NCBI RefSeq assembly: GCF_009674665.1
Contig: NZ_WKJD01000002.1
Location: 62,001-126,000 of the forward strand
DNA length: 64,000 bases
Direction of reading: 5' to 3'
From: Agromyces kandeliae
GTDB lineage: Bacteria; Actinomycetota; Actinomycetes; Actinomycetales; Microbacteriaceae
Positions 33,748 through 41,548 of this stretch are shown here, in pieces. The position numbers were made by a program, and so were the translations under genes. The notes beneath the pieces were generated by a model that saw only the letters and a list, made by a program, of their open reading frames with translations, was not told where the DNA came from and searched no databases. How positions within the stretch are numbered: position 1 is the stretch's first letter; every line of letters starts with the position of its first letter.

Positions 33748-34691
33748 GCACCGCCATCGAACCCGAGGCCACCTCGGCCTCGCCCGCGGTGAACCCCCGC
33801 GGAATCGGGCGGCGCGGCGACGCCCACCCCGGTGCCACCCGCGGACGCGGTCCCCGCGAGAGCCTGTTCTCGCGCACGGGCGCCATGATCGTGATGGCCG
33901 TCTTCACGTTCTACTTCCTGGTGCCAATCTGGTGGCTGCTCGTGGCCTCGACGAAGGACCGCGGTCAGCTCTTCAGCACCAACCCCCTCTGGTTCGCCGA
34001 CTTCCAGCTGTTCGAGAACATCGGCGCGCTGTTCGACTACCGGAACGGCGTCTACCTGCGGTGGATCCTCAACAGCCTGCTCTACGCCGGGCTCGGAGCG
34101 GTCGTCGCGACGGTGCTCGCGGCCATGTGCGGGTACGCCCTCGCGAAGTACCGCTTCCCGGGTCGCGAGACGATCTTCAACGTGGTGCTCGGCGGCGTGC
34201 TCGTGCCGGCCACCGCGCTCGCACTGCCGCTGTTCCTGCTGTTCAGCCGCGTGCAGCTCACCGACACGTTCTGGGCGGTGTTCCTGCCGAGCGTCGTGAG
34301 CCCGTTCGGCGTCTACCTCTCGCGGGTGTTCGCCGAGGCATCCGTGCCCGACGAACTGCTCGAGGCGAGCCGGCTGGATGGCGCTGGGGAGCTCCGCACG
34401 TTCTTCACCGTGTCGATCCGGCTCATGTTCCCCGCGCTCGTGACCGTGTTCCTGTTCCAGTTCGTCACCATCTGGAACAACTTCTTCCTGCCGCTCATCA
34501 TGCTGCGCAGCGAGGAGCTGTTCCCGGTCACCTACGGCCTCTACGCGTGGAACTCGACCATCAACCAGTTCCCCGAGCTGCGCACGTACGTGCTCGTCGG
34601 CTCGCTGCTCTCGATCATCCCGTTGATCATCACGTTCCTGCTGCTTCAGCGCTACTGGCGCACGGGCCTCGGCTCCGGCTCCCTGAAGTAG
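33744..34691 (+). CDS. Carbohydrate ABC transporter permease 2 (galactoside)
   Basis: A 315-aa CUT1 permease, the second subunit of the galactoside importer. After a 45-residue cytoplasmic lead there are six spans. The EAA loop is ELLEASRLDGAGELRTFFTVSIRLMFPAL. It overlaps its partner by ATGA and ends 52 bp before the binding-protein gene. Confidence 0.93.
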   Translation: MSTAIEPEATSASPAVNPRGIGRRGDAHPGATRGRGPRESLFSRTGAMIVMAVFTFYFLVPIWWLLVASTKDRGQLFSTNPLWFADFQLFENIGALFDYRNGVYLRWILNSLLYAGLGAVVATVLAAMCGYALAKYRFPGRETIFNVVLGGVLVPATALALPLFLLFSRVQLTDTFWAVFLPSVVSPFGVYLSRVFAEASVPDELLEASRLDGAGELRTFFTVSIRLMFPALVTVFLFQFVTIWNNFFLPLIMLRSEELFPVTYGLYAWNSTINQFPELRTYVLVGSLLSIIPLIITFLLLQRYWRTGLGSGSLK

Positions 34692-34743
34692 GCACCCCGC
34701 CCGGAGGCATCCGGGTGCACACCCCCACCGAGAAGAGGAAACC

Positions 34744-36072
34744 ATGCGACACACGAAACGAGCGGTCACCGCAGCCCTGCTCACCTCCGCCGCACTCGCG
34801 CTGACCGGATGCGCCGCAGGCGACGCGTCGTCGAGCGGCGACGCCGCCTCGTGCGAGCCCGCCGGCGAGGACGTCACGCTCGAGTTCACCAGCTGGATCC
34901 CGGGCATCGAGGACGCCGTCGCGGCCTGGAACGACGAGAACCCCGACATCCAGGTCGAGGTGCAGACCGGTCCGAACGGCAACTCGGGCACCTACCAGAA
35001 CTTCTTCAACCAGCTCGAGGCCGGCAATGCGCCCGACCTCGGCCAGATCGAGTACGACGCCCTGCCGAACTTCCGCGTGCAGGACGGCCTCGAGAACCTC
35101 GCCGTGTGCGAGGACGTCGTGGCTGCGCAGGACCAGTTCCTCGACTGGACGTGGGGCCAGGTCTCGCTCGGCACCGATGACGAGGCCTACGGGATCCCGC
35201 AGGACCAGGGCCCGATGGCGCTGTTCTACCGCAGCGACCTTTTCGAGCAGAACGGCATCGACGTGCCGACCACGTGGGACGAGTACCGCACGGCCGCGGA
35301 GGCGATCCGCGAGCAGGGCGGCTACATCACGAACTTCTCGCAGACCGACATCAACCAGTTCGCCGGCTTCGTCTGGCAGGCCGGCGGCGAGTGGTTCGCC
35401 AACGACGGCGACGCGTGGGACGTCGAGCTGACGAGCGACGCCTCGGTCCAGGTCGCCGAGTACTGGCAGGACCTCATCGAGAACGACCTCGTCTCGACCT
35501 ACCCCGCGTGGACCGACGAGTGGAACAACGCCTACAACTCGGGCGAGGTCTGGACCTGGAACTCCGCCGTCTGGGGCGCCAACTCGATCGCATCGGGTGC
35601 GCCCGACACCGCCGGGAACTGGTCGGTCGCGCTCGCCCCGCAGTGGGCGTCGGGCGACGCCGCCGCCGGCAACTGGGGCGGCTCGTCGATCGCGGTCTTC
35701 AAGGGCACCGACCACCTCTACGAGGCGGCGAAGTTCGCGCTCTGGCTGAACACCTCGGATGAGGCGCTCACCATCCTCAACGAGCAGGCCGCGATCTACC
35801 CGGCCACGAAGGCCGGCCTCGAGCTGCCCACCCTCACCGCGGGCGTCGAGTTCTACGGCGGCCAGGCGATCTACGACGTGTTCGCCGAGGCGTCGACGCA
35901 GGTCGACCCCGACTTCGTGTGGGGCCCGACGATGACGCAGGTGTACGCCGACGTCTCCGACGGGTTCAAGGGCGCCGCCTCCGGCAGCAGCACGCTCGTG
36001 GAAGCGCTCGAGAAGGGGCAGGCGTCGACCATCGATGCGCTCGAGGCCCAGTCCATCCCGGTCGCGGAGTAA
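34744..36072 (+). CDS. Sugar ABC transporter substrate-binding lipoprotein (galactoside)
   Basis: A 442-aa family 1 solute-binding lipoprotein: signal MRHTKRAVTAALLTSAALALTGC with lipobox LTGC, then TLEFTSWIPGIEDAVAAWNDENPDIQVEVQTGPNG. Many Trp residues (WQAGGEWFANDGDAWDVE, WTWNSAVWGAN) line what is probably the sugar cleft. It sits between the permeases and a GH36 alpha-galactosidase. With GH42 in the same operon, the ligand likely carries both alpha- and beta-galactosyl residues or the operon serves mixed galactosides. Confidence 0.93.
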   Translation: MRHTKRAVTAALLTSAALALTGCAAGDASSSGDAASCEPAGEDVTLEFTSWIPGIEDAVAAWNDENPDIQVEVQTGPNGNSGTYQNFFNQLEAGNAPDLGQIEYDALPNFRVQDGLENLAVCEDVVAAQDQFLDWTWGQVSLGTDDEAYGIPQDQGPMALFYRSDLFEQNGIDVPTTWDEYRTAAEAIREQGGYITNFSQTDINQFAGFVWQAGGEWFANDGDAWDVELTSDASVQVAEYWQDLIENDLVSTYPAWTDEWNNAYNSGEVWTWNSAVWGANSIASGAPDTAGNWSVALAPQWASGDAAAGNWGGSSIAVFKGTDHLYEAAKFALWLNTSDEALTILNEQAAIYPATKAGLELPTLTAGVEFYGGQAIYDVFAEASTQVDPDFVWGPTMTQVYADVSDGFKGAASGSSTLVEALEKGQASTIDALEAQSIPVAE

Positions 36073-36081
36073 CCTCACGCC

Positions 36082-38274
36082 GTGATCCATCACCTCCGTG
36101 CCGCGGGCGTCAGCCTCATCGTCGACGCCCGCGGCGCGGCCGTGCCCGCGGTGCTGCACTGGGGGAGCGACCTCGGAGCGCTCGCGCCGGATGCGCTCGG
36201 CGCGCTCGCCGCAGCGTCCGTGCCGGCCGTTCCGCCGTCGTCGATCGACACCCCGCTTCGGCTCAGCCTCGTCCCCACCATCGGCGAGGGCTGGTCCGGG
36301 CGACCGGGCGTGCAGTTCGCCCGCGACCCTGCCGCGGCGGACGGCCCGCTCGGGGCGGACGCGCTCCGCGCGCCCCGGTTCCGGCTTGACGCCGACTCGG
36401 TCGCGGCGCATTCGTCGACCGATGCCGCGGGCGGCACGATCACCTTCGAGGTCGTCGACGACGACGCCCGCGTGGCCGTCTCGTCGCGGCTCGAGCTCAC
36501 GCCCGAGGGCGTGCTGCGGATCCGGCATCGCGTGGCCAACCGCGGCGAAGGCCCGCTCGCCGTCGCACGGCTCGCGACGATCCTCCCCGTGCCCGCCAGG
36601 GCGAGCGAGCTGCTCGACTTCAGCGGGCTCTGGGCGCGGGAGCGGCGCCCGATCCGCCGATCGCTCGACCACGGGGTGCACGCCCGCGAGTCCCGACACG
36701 GTCGCGGCGGGCACGACGACGCGTTCCTGCTCGTCGTCGGCACGCCCGGCTTCGGGTTCGGGCACGGCGAGGCGTGGGCGACGCACGTCGCATGGTCGGG
36801 CGACACCGAGGCCTGGGCGGAGCGCAGCGCGCTCGGCGCGGCGACGCTCGGCGGTGGCGAACTGCTCGCCCCGGGCGAGGTGGTCCTCGGGCCCGGCGAG
36901 GCGACGACCTCGCCGTGGGTCGTCGCCGTGCACTCGACGACGGGCCTCGACGGCCTCTCCGATCGCCTGCACCCGTGGATCCGCTCCTGGTCGACGATCG
37001 CGGGGCGCCCGCGCCCGGTCACCCTCAACACCTGGGAGGCGGTCTACTTCGACCAGTCGCTCGAGCGGCTGGAACCGCTCATCGACGCCGCCCGGCGGGT
37101 CGGCGTCGAGCGGTTCGTGCTCGACGACGGATGGTTCCTCGGGCGGCGCGACGATCGCCGCGCGCTCGGCGACTGGACGGTCGACCCGTCGGTCTGGCCC
37201 GACGGGCTCGGGCCGCTCATCGAGCGGGTCGCGTCGGCGGGCATGGAGTTCGGCCTGTGGGTCGAGCCCGAGATGGTCAGCGCCGACTCGGAGGTCGCCC
37301 GCGCGCATCCGGACTGGGTGCTCGGCCGACCGGGCGACCCCGAATGGCGCTGGCAGCGCGTGCTCGACCTGACCGCCCCCGGCGCGGCCGACCACGTGTT
37401 CGCGGCGCTCGACGCGCTGCTCGCGGCGCACGACATCCGCTACCTGAAGTGGGACCACAACCGCGACCTGCTCGGCGGTTCGGCGCACGCGCAGACCACC
37501 GCCCTCTACGCGCTCATCGACCGGCTGCGGGCGGCGCACCCCGGCGTCGAGATCGAGTCGTGCGCATCCGGCGGGGCGCGCATCGACCTCGGCATCCTGG
37601 AGCGCACGGACCGGGTCTGGACGAGCGACACGAACGATCCGCTGGAGCGCCAGCCGATCCAGCGGTACACGGGGGTGCTGGTGCCGCCCGAGTACCTTGG
37701 ATCCCACCTCGGCGCCGAACGCGCGCATACGACGGGGCGCGCGTCCGACCTCTCCTTCCGGCTCGCGACGGCGCTGTTCGGCAGCGCGGGCATCGAGTGG
37801 AACCTCGCGACGGCGACCGATGCGGAGCTCGACGCGGTGGCCGCGTGGACCGCGACCCATCGCCGGCTCCGCAGCCTGCTGCACGGCGGCCGCGTGGTCC
37901 GCGCGGATGCCGCCGATCCCGCCCAGGTCGTGCACGGCGTCGTCGCGCCCGACCGCCGCCACGCCGTCGTGTCGATCGCCGTCGTCGGCACGCCAGTCGC
38001 CGCGCTGCCGCCGGCCGTGCGGATGCCGGGGCTCGACCCCGACGCCGAGTACCTCGTGCGGCGCGTCGACCTCGGGCCCGTCCGGACGATACAGGACACC
38101 GACCCGCCGTGGTTCGCGGACGGCGCGGTCCGCCTGCCCGGACGCGTGCTCGCCGAGGTCGGGCTGCCGATGCCGCTGCTCGCCCCGGAGCAGGCGCTCG
38201 TGCTCGAGCTCGTGGCCGACCGAGTCGATCGGTCCGCCCGCGGGGCTGACGGCGACGCCCCCGCTGCGGGATGA
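36082..38274 (+). CDS. GH36 alpha-galactosidase
   Basis: A 730-aa glycoside hydrolase family 36 alpha-galactosidase. The N-terminal beta-supersandwich spans about 330 residues; the TIM barrel begins LNTWEAVYFDQSLERL and contains VLDDGWFLGRRDD, the nucleophile in YLKWDHNRD and the acid/base in WTSDTNDP, with the substrate-binding CASGGARID. No signal peptide. GTG 36082 is 9 bp after the binding-protein stop. It would release galactose from raffinose-type sugars or galactomannan oligomers inside the cell. Confidence 0.94.
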   Translation: MIHHLRAAGVSLIVDARGAAVPAVLHWGSDLGALAPDALGALAAASVPAVPPSSIDTPLRLSLVPTIGEGWSGRPGVQFARDPAAADGPLGADALRAPRFRLDADSVAAHSSTDAAGGTITFEVVDDDARVAVSSRLELTPEGVLRIRHRVANRGEGPLAVARLATILPVPARASELLDFSGLWARERRPIRRSLDHGVHARESRHGRGGHDDAFLLVVGTPGFGFGHGEAWATHVAWSGDTEAWAERSALGAATLGGGELLAPGEVVLGPGEATTSPWVVAVHSTTGLDGLSDRLHPWIRSWSTIAGRPRPVTLNTWEAVYFDQSLERLEPLIDAARRVGVERFVLDDGWFLGRRDDRRALGDWTVDPSVWPDGLGPLIERVASAGMEFGLWVEPEMVSADSEVARAHPDWVLGRPGDPEWRWQRVLDLTAPGAADHVFAALDALLAAHDIRYLKWDHNRDLLGGSAHAQTTALYALIDRLRAAHPGVEIESCASGGARIDLGILERTDRVWTSDTNDPLERQPIQRYTGVLVPPEYLGSHLGAERAHTTGRASDLSFRLATALFGSAGIEWNLATATDAELDAVAAWTATHRRLRSLLHGGRVVRADAADPAQVVHGVVAPDRRHAVVSIAVVGTPVAALPPAVRMPGLDPDAEYLVRRVDLGPVRTIQDTDPPWFADGAVRLPGRVLAEVGLPMPLLAPEQALVLELVADRVDRSARGADGDAPAAG

Positions 38275-38281
38275 TCGGGGC

Positions 38282-39043
38282 ATGACCCTCCCCGTCCCCG
38301 GAGTTCCCGGCGAGTCCGACCAGCCCGGCGGCGACACGTATGCCGCGCTGCTCGTGCCGGCCTCGGCGGCATCGCGCGACGCCGTGCAGGCGGCGCTCCA
38401 GGAGTTCGCGTTCACGGGGTGGCTCGCACCCCCGTCGGTCGGCTGGGTCGTCGCGATCGCGGTGCCCGGCGATCGCGCGGTCGCGGCGGGCCGCCGCGGC
38501 GTGCTCGACGCGGGCGCCGCGATCGCCGAGTCACTGCAGGCTCCCGCGTTCGCGCTGCGCGTCCTCGTGGACCGCCAGCTCGTGCTCGCCGCGTGGGACG
38601 GCCGCGACGAGCTCGGTCGCTACTCGAGCGATCCGTCGCGCGAGCCCGGCGCTGACGAGGAGGTGCTCGACCAGCCCTTCGGCGCCGAGCACGCCGCGGC
38701 GTTCGCGGCCGCGGCCGGCGAGCCGGACGCGGCGGAGGAGCTGGAGGCGGTGCTCGCGGAGACGCTCGACCCCGACAGCGTGTTCGAGTCGGAGCGCCTC
38801 GCGCGCGTGCTGGGCATCCTCGGGATGCCCGGGTGGATCGTCGCGTCGGCCTCGCTGCCGAAGGACGTCCCCACCGGTCCCGCCGCCCGAGAGTTCGTCC
38901 GTCTCGGCGCGGGTGCGGCCGGGGCGTCGGGCATCGTGCGCGGGTGGATGACCGCGCGGGTGCGGAGCCGCACGACGCCGCCACCCGCGCTCGCCGACCC
39001 CCCTCGGGCGGACGATCCCGGCATCGACCCCTGGCTGCTCTGA
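38282..39043 (+). CDS. Hypothetical protein
   Basis: A 253-aa soluble, Ala-rich acidic protein starting 7 bp after GH36. I see no signal peptide, spans or known motif. The middle (FALRVLVDRQLVLAAWDGRDELGRYSSDPS) and the GILGMPGWIVASASLPKDVP stretch look like a globular alpha/beta domain. Its position suggests co-transcription with GH36, but it reads like a lineage-specific protein and not a sugar enzyme. Confidence 0.65.
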   Translation: MTLPVPGVPGESDQPGGDTYAALLVPASAASRDAVQAALQEFAFTGWLAPPSVGWVVAIAVPGDRAVAAGRRGVLDAGAAIAESLQAPAFALRVLVDRQLVLAAWDGRDELGRYSSDPSREPGADEEVLDQPFGAEHAAAFAAAAGEPDAAEELEAVLAETLDPDSVFESERLARVLGILGMPGWIVASASLPKDVPTGPAAREFVRLGAGAAGASGIVRGWMTARVRSRTTPPPALADPPRADDPGIDPWLL

Positions 39044-39154
39044 GACGCCGATCCCGCCCGGCCGGTCGGACACGCACGACGGGGCTGGCCGTCCGGGCAG
39101 CGCGGGAGTAGCATCGCCCGCACCTGCCGGTCGGAACCGCCTGAGGAGGTCGCC

Positions 39155-39457
39155 GTGAGCATGACCCTCGACGAACTGCCCGCCGTCACCGAGTGCTCGG
39201 TGTCCGGGTGTTCCTACAACGACCACTCCCATTGCCATGCCGCCGCGGTCACGATCGCGGGCAGCGTCGGCGACGCCGAGTGCGCGACGTTCATCCCGCT
39301 CGGCACCAAGGGCGGCCTCGACAAGGTCGTGACGCACGTCGGCGCGTGCCAGCGGTCCGAGTGCGTGCACAACGAGGCGCTCGAGTGCACCGCGACGGCG
39401 GTGCGCGTCGGGCCGGGGGCGGTCGACGCCGACTGCCTCACGTACGAGACGGCGTAG
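39155..39457 (+). CDS. DUF1540 double-domain Cys-rich protein
   Basis: A 100-aa protein made of two DUF1540 units, each with a Cys set: CSVSGCSYNDHSHCHAAAVTI...DAECATF and CQRSECVHNEALECTATAVRVG...DADCLTY. The eight Cys residues probably bind metal (zinc) in each unit. GTG 39155 is supported by GAGGAGGT 5 bases upstream; an ATG follows at 39161. DUF1540 proteins are small, of unknown role, and common in Gram-positive bacteria. It lies 95 bp before the ClgR/PopR-like regulator. Confidence 0.85.
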   Translation: MSMTLDELPAVTECSVSGCSYNDHSHCHAAAVTIAGSVGDAECATFIPLGTKGGLDKVVTHVGACQRSECVHNEALECTATAVRVGPGAVDADCLTYETA

Positions 39458-39552
39458 GCGCCTCACCCCTCGCTGCGCGACGCGCGGCGACGCTGTTCTG
39501 CTGAGAGCGGATCGCCCTGTCGTGCGCGCGGCCGCGTGCGTAGCCTCGGCTC

Positions 39553-40008
39553 ATGGGCGAGACGATCGAGTTCCCTGGTGCCGCTGCCGGTCGGGCGCGA
39601 GGGACGAGGCCGCTGTGGCGCGATGTGCTCGGCGACGTGCTCCGGGACGAGCGCCGCGAGCAGGAGCGCATCCTGACCGAGGTCGCCCGAACGGCGGGCG
39701 TGTCGCCGCAGTACCTGTCCGAGGTCGAGCGGGGCCGGAAGGAGGCCTCGTCCGAGGTGCTCGGCGCGGTCGCCGACGCGCTCGGCCTGGAGCTCGTCGA
39801 CGTCGTGGGCCGGGTCGCCGGCCGACTCGCGGTGCGCGGGCCCGTGCGGGGCGAGCACCGGCACAGCGCTCCCGCCGGGACGGCCCTCCCCGTCGCGCCG
39901 GTCGCACCGGTCGCACCGGTCGCACCCGACCCCCGGGCCGCACATGCCACCCTCGCCGCCCTCGTCACCCCGATCGCCCCCGTCGACGCCTACCTCCTCG
40001 TCGCCTGA
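39553..40008 (+). CDS. ClgR/PopR-like XRE regulator
   Basis: A 151-aa regulator whose first 90 residues match the actinobacterial ClgR/PopR group: [65 protein letters not shown]. ClgR and PopR activate clp protease genes and are themselves Clp substrates, often through C-terminal residues (family knowledge); here the end is DAYLLVA, with a hydrophobic, Ala-terminated tail that fits such a degron. Residues about 114-125 are a VAP triplet run from a 9-bp DNA repeat. It is convergent with the clpP pair, its likely target. Confidence 0.85.
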   Translation: MGETIEFPGAAAGRARGTRPLWRDVLGDVLRDERREQERILTEVARTAGVSPQYLSEVERGRKEASSEVLGAVADALGLELVDVVGRVAGRLAVRGPVRGEHRHSAPAGTALPVAPVAPVAPVAPDPRAAHATLAALVTPIAPVDAYLLVA

Positions 40009-40034
40009 CGCCTCGCCCCCGTCACCCGGTCCGC

Positions 40035-40090
40035 CGAGATGACGCGAATCGCGCTCGCCGGGCGCCGGAAGCGCCGTTCGCGTCATCTCG
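40035..40090. terminator. Two-level hairpin between regulator and clpP genes
   Basis: A perfect 14-bp outer stem (40035-40048 with 40077-40090) encloses an inner GGCGC/GCGCC stem (40061-40065 with 40071-40075). It fills the gap between the convergent regulator and clpP genes and probably ends transcription both ways. Confidence 0.7.
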
Positions 40091-40104
40091 ACGCCCCGGG
40101 TGGG

Positions 40105-40713
40105 TCAGGCCGGGGCAGGGACCGCGACGTGCGCGGCGAGCACGTGGTCGGCGAGGCCGTAGTCGACCGCCGCCTGCGCCGGGAGGATCAGGTCGCGGTC
40201 GGTGTCCACGCGGATGGCCTGCGGCGAACGCCCGGTGTCGGCGGCGAGCGCCGCCTCGAGTTCCGCGCGGACGCGGAGCACCTCGTCGGCGTGCAGGATC
40301 AGGTCGGGCACGGTGCCGCGGCCCTGGGTGGACGGCTGGTGCAGCGTCACGGTGCTGTGCGGGAGCATCGAGCGCCGGCCGGGTGCGCCGCCCGCGAGCA
40401 GCACCGCGGCCGGACCGCCGGCGCGTCCCACGCACGTCGTCGCGACATCCGGCCTGATGTGCCGCATCGTGTCGTACACCGCGAGTGCCGCGCTCGGCGA
40501 GCCGCCGGGCGAGTTCACGTAGAGGCTGATCGGCGACTCGCTCGAGTCGGAGGCCAGGTGGAGGAGCTGCGCGATCAGGACGTTCGCGACGCCGTCGTCG
40601 ATCTCGGTGCCGAGGTAGACGATGCGCTCGGAGAGCAGCCGACTGTACACGTCGAGCGAGCGCTCGACGCCGCCGCGCTTCTCGACCACGTAGGGGATCG
40701 TGTAGGAGGTCAT
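40105..40713 (-). CDS. clpP: ClpP-family subunit lacking the catalytic serine
   Basis: A 202-aa ClpP homologue in which the nucleophile is lost. Active ClpP reads G-x-A-A-S; this protein has GRAGGP, with Gly100 in the Ser position. His125 (LHQPS) and Asp174 (TDRD) remain, as do the oligomerisation blocks (VNSPGGSPSAALAVYDTMRHI). It should fold and join a ring but not cut peptides, like ClpR of plants and cyanobacteria. It overlaps the active clpP by ATGA and is translated second. It probably forms a mixed barrel with that subunit and regulates or docks an ATPase partner. Confidence 0.9.
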   Translation of the reverse strand: MTSYTIPYVVEKRGGVERSLDVYSRLLSERIVYLGTEIDDGVANVLIAQLLHLASDSSESPISLYVNSPGGSPSAALAVYDTMRHIRPDVATTCVGRAGGPAAVLLAGGAPGRRSMLPHSTVTLHQPSTQGRGTVPDLILHADEVLRVRAELEAALAADTGRSPQAIRVDTDRDLILPAQAAVDYGLADHVLAAHVAVPAPA

Positions 40714-41333
40714 GCCGACACCCCCAGGCCCGCGACGGCGCGCGGCTCGAGCGGGAACAGCTCGTCGAGCCGCTCGGTCACGTGGTCGATGAACCCGTAG
40801 TCGACGGCGGCGTCGGCGGTGTACCAGCGGTCGCGGAGCGAGTCCTCGCGGACGCGCTCGACGGGTCGGCCGGTGTAGCGCGCGATCAGGCCGAGGACGG
40901 TGTCGCGCGTGTGCCGGAGGTCGTCGGCCTGGAGCTCGACGTCGACCGCCGTGCCGCCGATCCCCGCGGAGCCCTGGTGCAGCAGGATCCGCGAGTGGGG
41001 GAGCGCCGCGCGCTTGCCGGGCGTGCCGGCGGTGAGCAGGAACTGCCCGGCGCTCGCGGCCATGCCGATCGCGATCGTGGCGACGTCGTTCGGGATCGCG
41101 CGCATCACGTCGTGGATCGCGAGCATCGCGGGAACCGACCCGCCTGGCGAGTTCACCCAGAAGCGGATGTCGCGACGCGGGTCGTCGGCGGCGAGCGCGA
41201 CGAGCTGCGCGCAGATGCGGTTGCCGCCGGCCTGGTCGAGCTCGTCGCCGAGCACGATGATGCGCTCGTGGAAGAGCCGCCTGGCCAGTTCGGCGTCGAT
41301 GGGCTGGACGGGTGGGGTCTCTCGATCGGTCAT
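40710..41333 (-). CDS. clpP: ATP-dependent Clp protease proteolytic subunit (active)
   Basis: A 207-aa ClpP with an intact triad: Ser94 (GMAASAG), His119 (LLHQGSAG) and Asp168 (LRDRW). The N-terminal loop region is short (PVQPIDAELARRLFHERIIVLG). Since actinobacteria carry a housekeeping clpP1-clpP2 pair next to clpX and tig, and those genes are absent here, this looks like an accessory pair similar to Streptomyces clpP3-clpP4 under PopR. No ribosome site is seen; CAGGCT at 41345-41340, six bases before the ATG, would suit a leaderless transcript. Confidence 0.93.
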   Translation of the reverse strand: MTDRETPPVQPIDAELARRLFHERIIVLGDELDQAGGNRICAQLVALAADDPRRDIRFWVNSPGGSVPAMLAIHDVMRAIPNDVATIAIGMAASAGQFLLTAGTPGKRAALPHSRILLHQGSAGIGGTAVDVELQADDLRHTRDTVLGLIARYTGRPVERVREDSLRDRWYTADAAVDYGFIDHVTERLDELFPLEPRAVAGLGVSA

Positions 41334-41376
41334 GCGCCCAGCCTGCGCCGCGCGGCGCGGCGGTGGGGCGGATGCG

Positions 41377-41404
41377 GCTCACGGCAGCGCTGCTCACGGC
41401 AGCG
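41377..41404. repeat. 13-bp direct repeat in the clpP/cyclase control region
   Basis: GCTCACGGCAGCG occurs at 41377-41389 and 41392-41404, flanking the palindrome GCAGCGCTGC (41384-41393). It lies between the divergent clpP operon and cyclase gene, about 45-70 bp before clpP, where an activator such as the ClgR/PopR-like protein could bind. Confidence 0.5.
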
Positions 41405-41464
41405 TGCGGGGTCGTGGCCTAGATTGAGTTCACGGGAGGCATCCCCCGATGCGAAGGAGGCATC

Positions 41465-41548
41465 GTGTTCCTCGACATCCACGCGGTGCGATGCTCCGTG
41501 CGCGTGGATGCGTCCGCCGCCGAGCACGGTCCGGTGACGCGGCGATGA
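41465..41548 (+). CDS. 27-codon leader ORF coupled to the cyclase gene
   Basis: A short ORF starts at GTG 41465 behind a strong AAGGAGG (41454-41460). It encodes MFLDIHAVRCSVRVDASAAEHGPVTRR and stops with TGA overlapping the ATG of the cyclase gene (ATGA). The cyclase gene has no ribosome site of its own, so ribosomes finishing this ORF would start it. The peptide is too short for a domain and is likely a regulatory leader. Confidence 0.6.
   Translation: MFLDIHAVRCSVRVDASAAEHGPVTRR

Noticed and set aside
34630-38415. A 1261-codon open frame on the minus strand
   Set aside because: It is antisense to permease, binding protein and GH36, all with strong family motifs. Its own product is Arg/Asp/Val-rich with no domain; long antisense frames are expected from third-position GC bias.
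41449-41544. An in-frame upstream ATG for the cyclase gene
   Set aside because: The extra residues are Arg-rich and non-homologous, there is no ribosome site before 41449, and the strong AAGGAGG fits the 27-codon leader in another frame.
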